Of a DNA stretch of 46,503 bases, positions 43,194 through 46,503 are shown in pieces (position 1 is the first letter of the stretch; every line of letters starts with the position of its first letter). Location of the stretch: the NCBI GenBank assembly GCA_015222055.1, contig JADFUR010000112.1:1-46503 (forward strand). Direction: 5' to 3'. The position numbers and the translations under genes are program-made. The notes beneath the pieces are model-generated. The model was not told where the DNA came from, searched no databases, and worked only from the letters and a program-made list of their open reading frames with translations. This DNA is from Bacteroidota bacterium (GTDB lineage: Bacteria > Bacteroidota > Bacteroidia > Bacteroidales > B39-G9).

Positions 43194-44432
43194 ATGAAAA
43201 AATATTATATAATAATAACAATACTTCTATGGTCGAGCTTTGTTTTTTCGCAAGATGACAAATCAAAATTAAATCTAAATGGTTTTTTAGACACTTACCA
43301 TGCAGTGCAGAGCAAAAGTCCTAACGATTTTATGAGTTCACGCACTCGTTTACGTACAGAATTGGATATAAAAAAAGGTAAATCATTCATGTTTGCTTCT
43401 CTCAATGCTATCTATAACAGTATTTTGCCAGAACAAACTAAAATTGAATTAAGAGAAGTTTTTTTAGAATACACAACTAAAAATTGGAATTTTAAAGCTG
43501 GACGACAGATTGTTATTTGGGGTATTTCTGATGGATTGAAAATTACAGATCTAGTATCTCCAATGGATATGACCGAATTTTTAGCTCGTGATTACGATGA
43601 TATAAGAATGCCGGTAAATTCAATAAGAGTGCGATATTTAAATCAATGCATGAGAGCTGAAATAATTTTTATTCCTGTTTCATCTTTTTCTATTGTACCT
43701 TATCAGGAAGAAAATCCATGGTCGGTATTTCCTTCAAATACGGGTAATTATTTTGATGTGAATATGAATGTTAATCCGGAGAAAACTTTAAAAAATAGTG
43801 AGTACGGCGGTCGTTTATCTTTCTTTTTATCTGGTATTGATTTTAGTTTATCTGCACTTCATACATGGAACAAGATGCCGATTTTTAAACGTCAATTATC
43901 GGCAAACAACGATACGGTATTTGCAGTGGCAGTGCACAATAGAATGGATATGATTGGAGCAGATTTTTCTATACCCATTGCAAAATTTGTTGTTCGAGGA
44001 GAATTTGCAGAGTATTTTGGAGAGTTGCAATCGCTTAATATACCTGTAAACAGTAACGACTTGTTAAAGCGTAACACTACAAATTTTCTCTTAGGAATTG
44101 ATTGGTATCCGGGTAATGAATGGACAATAACAGCACAATATTCACATAAATTGATATCAGATTACATTGATATTATAGAAAACAAAGAAAATACAGCATT
44201 AGCAACAATGGGAATTACTAAAAAAATATTACGTAGCACTCTTTGTTTATCAACTTTTACTTATTTAGATGTTAAAAACATGGGGTTTTTTAATCGAACA
44301 AGTTCTGATTACTCATTAACCGACGAAATTCATATTGCGTTGGGCTATGATTGTTTTCACGGCGATAAAGGAATGTTCGGTATGTATAAAAACAATTCGG
44401 AAGTTTGGTTTAAGGCGAAGTACTCGTTTTGA
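43194..44432 (+). CDS. DUF1302-like outer-membrane protein
   Basis: A 412-residue exported protein (signal peptide to VFSQD) with alternating beta-strand pattern ending in an aromatic C-terminal strand (SEVWFKAKYSF), typical of an outer-membrane barrel. It carries the DUF1302-type signature LREVFLEYTTKNWNFKAGRQIVIWG ... DLVSPMDMTEFLARDYDDIRMP. DUF1302 proteins are often encoded beside RND/MMPL and LolA-like genes, and the set is thought to form a transport route for hydrophobic compounds across the envelope. It is separated from the LolA-like gene by a terminator-like repeat, so it may have its own promoter. Confidence 0.86.
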   Translation: MKKYYIIITILLWSSFVFSQDDKSKLNLNGFLDTYHAVQSKSPNDFMSSRTRLRTELDIKKGKSFMFASLNAIYNSILPEQTKIELREVFLEYTTKNWNFKAGRQIVIWGISDGLKITDLVSPMDMTEFLARDYDDIRMPVNSIRVRYLNQCMRAEIIFIPVSSFSIVPYQEENPWSVFPSNTGNYFDVNMNVNPEKTLKNSEYGGRLSFFLSGIDFSLSALHTWNKMPIFKRQLSANNDTVFAVAVHNRMDMIGADFSIPIAKFVVRGEFAEYFGELQSLNIPVNSNDLLKRNTTNFLLGIDWYPGNEWTITAQYSHKLISDYIDIIENKENTALATMGITKKILRSTLCLSTFTYLDVKNMGFFNRTSSDYSLTDEIHIALGYDCFHGDKGMFGMYKNNSEVWFKAKYSF

Positions 44433-44459
44433 ATCATTTATTATAGCATTGTAATTAAT

Positions 44460-44594
44460 ACAGGTCTGAAAAATATACTTAACTCTTATCAAATGGACTT
44501 TGATAAAGGAGCTAATCGAGATGCAGGTTATGTTTATGGACCTTCGTTACCGAGAACCATTTTTGTTGGTATTAAATTAGGTAATTTGCTGTAA
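44460..44594 (+). pseudogene. C-terminal fragment of a TonB-dependent receptor
   Basis: An open frame without a start, reading [19 protein letters not shown], then [22 protein letters not shown] and LGNLL before the stop, the standard last two strands of a Bacteroidota TonB receptor. It begins 27 bases after the DUF1302-like stop and faces the psd gene. The matching internal fragment of a similar receptor lies at 25138-25586 beside the other psd copy, so the fragments probably mark the ends of one rearranged gene. Confidence 0.85.
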
Positions 44595-44612
44595 ATAAAG
44601 TTTTATTAGTCG

Positions 44613-44641
44613 TCATTGCGAGGGCGAAGCCCGAAGCAATC
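44613..44641. repeat. Dispersed CATTGCGAGG repeat, copy 3
   Basis: TCATTGCGAGG and CCGAAGCAAT with ATTGC/GCAAT arms; the core carries an inner GGCGAAGCC palindrome absent from the copies at 20457 and 21068. Confidence 0.85.
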
Positions 44642-44738
44642 TGTTGACAATCAATATATAAGTGTTGCTTTTCTGCTGGCTGGCGGATTGCAAGGACGAA
44701 AAACATTTTTCGGAGTGGAAGCGATTTTTAGATGTTTT

Positions 44739-45698
44739 TTAAAAATTTTCCCCAATTCTTTCTCCCATTTTTACTTCAGTTTCTAAACTGTTTTGTGTGT
44801 TGCTGATTAAATCTTCGTCAATTTTAACTTTGTTTTCTTCAAAAAGAAGTACAACTGAAGAACCACCAAATTTAAAATATCCCTTCTCTTTTCCTTTTAA
44901 TGCCAAATCTCCTTTATATGTTTGAATAATACTTCCAACCATTGTTGCACCTACTTCTGACATAATAACATCACCAAATTTTTGTGAATGAATAGTTAAA
45001 TACTCTCTTTTATTCTGACAAAAAATTTCTGTAATCTTTTTTATAGCAATAGGTGAAACAGAATAATAATCGCCTTTAATTTTTGTTAATTTAGAGATTT
45101 TTCCAGCAACAGGGAAATGAAATCTGTGATAATCCGTAGGGCACAAGCGTAAAATTACAATACTCCCATTTAAATATTTTTTTGCTAGTGAATCATTTTG
45201 TAAAAATTTTTTAATATTAAATTTATAACCCTTAACAATAAAATCTTGATTTGTCATATTGCTGTATGCAAGAATTTTACCATCACCCGGAGAAATAATT
45301 ACATTCGAATCAATATTTATTTTTCGGGCATTAGGTTTTAATTTTCGAATGAAGAAATTATTAAAAGAAGAGTATTTTTGTTTATCTACTTCAGTCATGT
45401 CAATATTATATTCTTCTACAAATGGTTTTATTTTTGAGACAGATTTTGGAGAATCCATCATATCACCATAAAAAGAAGATATGAATTTTCTTTTTACCAA
45501 AGAATTGAGCGAAAGTTTACCCACAGGATTATTATATAACCAAACAAGCCAATTTTCGCCCATAACTTTTTCAATATTAATTTCACCGCTTGCTCTTTCA
45601 ACATATTTTATTGGAGAGTTTTTTGCAACCGGGTAAAATGTTAATATTAATAAAAATAATATTATTGAGCTAAGAATTATTTTTGTTTTTGATTTCAT
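44739..45698 (-). CDS. Phosphatidylserine decarboxylase-like protein (intact copy)
   Basis: A 319-residue membrane-bound enzyme that makes phosphatidylethanolamine from phosphatidylserine. One N-terminal membrane segment (IILSSIILFLLILTFYP). Family motifs: SFNNFFIRKLKP, ISPGDGKILAYS, the catalytic-site LCPTDYHRFHFPVAG, GATMVGSIIQTYKG and the self-cleavage region KFGGSSVVLLF, where Ser280 of GGSS would become the pyruvoyl group. The SS in place of the more common ST (LGST) is tolerated in some families. It is divergent from the DUF486 gene (156-base gap). A decayed copy of the pair lies at 25.6-27.1 kb; this one has no damage and is likely the functional gene, unless a housekeeping psd exists elsewhere. 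Confidence 0.92.
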   Translation of the reverse strand: MKSKTKIILSSIILFLLILTFYPVAKNSPIKYVERASGEINIEKVMGENWLVWLYNNPVGKLSLNSLVKRKFISSFYGDMMDSPKSVSKIKPFVEEYNIDMTEVDKQKYSSFNNFFIRKLKPNARKINIDSNVIISPGDGKILAYSNMTNQDFIVKGYKFNIKKFLQNDSLAKKYLNGSIVILRLCPTDYHRFHFPVAGKISKLTKIKGDYYSVSPIAIKKITEIFCQNKREYLTIHSQKFGDVIMSEVGATMVGSIIQTYKGDLALKGKEKGYFKFGGSSVVLLFEENKVKIDEDLISNTQNSLETEVKMGERIGENF

Positions 45699-46223
45699 GT
45701 GTTTCTTAATTTTTAATTAAGATGCTTATGTTTTTAAATCCTGTGAGGATTATTTTTTTACAAAGTTATAAAATTTACTAAATATCCAAACTGGCATTCT
45801 GCTTAATAATTATAAAAAATATTTACATTTGCCGACTGAAAAAAGAGAATTAACATGAAAGCTATATTAACAATTGTACTATTATTATTATCAAATACAT
45901 TTATGACACTGGCCTGGTATGGTCACTTAAAATTTTCAGACTGGAAATGGTTTAACAAGCTAGGTCTCGTTTCAATAGTGTTAATAAGCTGGGCAATTGC
46001 ATTGTTCGAATATTTTTTTCAGGTTCCCGCAAACAGAATTGGATTTAAAGGTAACGGAGGGCCATTTTCTATAGTTCAGTTAAAAGTTATTCAAGAAGTT
46101 ATTACTTTAATCGTGTTTTGTGTTTTTACATTAATTGCCTTTAAAGATCAAACAATTAAATGGAATCATATTGTTGCTTTTATATTTTTGATTTTAGCCG
46201 TTTATTTTATGTTTAAAAAATAG
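44753..46223. repeat. Right copy of psd-DUF486 segmental duplication (intact)
   Basis: About 1.47 kb matching 25647-27116 in the same orientation. Both genes here are open, so this is the conserved copy. Confidence 0.9.
45855..46223 (+). CDS. DUF486 (DMT-like) small membrane protein, intact copy
   Basis: A 122-residue protein with four predicted membrane helices (about 3-20, 38-55, 78-97, 102-119). It matches the DUF486 family of drug/metabolite-transporter-like proteins, with the conserved MTLAWYGHLKF at the first helix and ALFEYFFQVPANRIGFKGN. The function is unknown. It is divergently placed next to a phosphatidylserine decarboxylase gene here and, in damaged form, at 26755-27116, so the pairing was fixed before the duplication. 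Confidence 0.93.
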   Translation: MKAILTIVLLLLSNTFMTLAWYGHLKFSDWKWFNKLGLVSIVLISWAIALFEYFFQVPANRIGFKGNGGPFSIVQLKVIQEVITLIVFCVFTLIAFKDQTIKWNHIVAFIFLILAVYFMFKK

Positions 46224-46235
46224 CATGAATAAATA

Positions 46236-46358
46236 TTATTCATTAATAAAATATTTAATGTTATCTATTTGAATAAAATCGGGTTTAATCAACACTGCTT
46301 CCATAATATCATTCTCATTGTCAAGCGTCCAAAACTGAATTTTCAAAACATGTTGCAC
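46236..46358 (-). pseudogene. C-terminal fragment of glycerophosphodiester phosphodiesterase-like protein
   Basis: The minus strand reads KIQFWTLDNENDIMEAVL, then IKPDFIQIDNIKYFI and a stop, preceded by an in-frame stop. The pattern W-T-x-D/N-x-x-x-D-x-x-x-x-x-x-x-x-x-x-x-D-x-I-x-x-D matches the final strand and helix of GDPD barrels. About 40 codons remain and no catalytic residues are present. The upstream part is AT-rich and unrecognisable to the window's end. Confidence 0.5.
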
Positions 46359-46503
46359 TTACAAAATTGTTTTTTTGATAACTTTTTTATTATAAGCAAA
46401 TTTGTCTTAATTGTTGCGTAAAAAAAATCACGTAGTGATGATATGTTTATAGCACTGAGTTTATGAAATATTTTAATTGCCGTAGGTACGTCATGTTTCA
46501 ATA

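Noticed and set aside
25647-46223. A composite transposon or integrative element defined by the psd/DUF486 direct repeats
   Set aside because: The repeats are metabolic and membrane genes, with no transposase, integrase, tRNA target or terminal inverted repeats. Recombination between duplicated segments explains the layout better.

Overview
The window is a low-GC piece of a Bacteroidota chromosome, most likely from an anaerobic or microaerophilic environmental lineage related to Bacteroidales/Marinilabiliales. The evidence is type A type-IX-secretion (T9SS) sorting domains on two secreted proteins, TonB-dependent receptors with N-terminal carboxypeptidase-like domains, a HmuY lipoprotein, TAnnTTTG-type promoter boxes, and a NifX/MinD-ferredoxin cluster typical of anaerobes. 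No rRNA, tRNA, CRISPR array, intact insertion sequence or integrase was seen.

Layout. 0-4.7 kb: an exported MORN/YwqK-like repeat protein, then cysS and asnS, separated by short repeats. 4.7-11 kb: a compact starch locus with a LacI-type regulator, a palindromic operator, a secreted starch-binding protein and a secreted GH13 alpha-amylase, both carrying T9SS tails and with no SusC/SusD pair. 11.2-12.5 kb: a three-gene minus-strand cluster (holin-like membrane protein, lipoprotein, small acidic protein). 12.6-15.9 kb: an EndoQ-like nuclease fused to a UvrD-type helicase.

16.2-25 kb: an anaerobe-type cluster built around DUF134 and DUF5320 proteins, two NifX-like proteins and two MinD-type ATPases with inserted 2x[4Fe-4S] ferredoxin domains. 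It resembles the orange-protein (ORP) locus of Desulfovibrio. It is followed by TrmO, a DUF89 protein, a small Cys-rich protein, a CGGC protein and a radical SAM protein. A Bacteroidota promoter with a perfect palindrome in its spacer precedes the cluster.

22.9-27.6 kb is a graveyard: remnants of a flavin-binding oxidase-like gene, a four-helix-bundle protein, a TonB receptor, phosphatidylserine decarboxylase and a DUF486 membrane protein. The last two exist again, intact and in the same orientation, at 44.7-46.2 kb.

27.6-44.4 kb lies between these direct repeats. It holds a haem/metal acquisition region: two TonB receptors, an exported CbiK/CbiX-type chelatase and HmuY. A TetR regulator follows, then a two-subunit ABC transporter of the IrtAB/YbtPQ kind, an RND/MMPL transporter, an ICMT/PEMT-type methyltransferase, a LolA-like protein and a DUF1302-like outer-membrane protein. 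Near-identical palindromes before the TetR gene and before the ABC genes suggest that this regulator controls the transporter block. The likely flow is outer-membrane haem/metal-chelate capture, periplasmic processing, inner-membrane transport, and an envelope lipid or hydrophobic-substrate transport module at the end.
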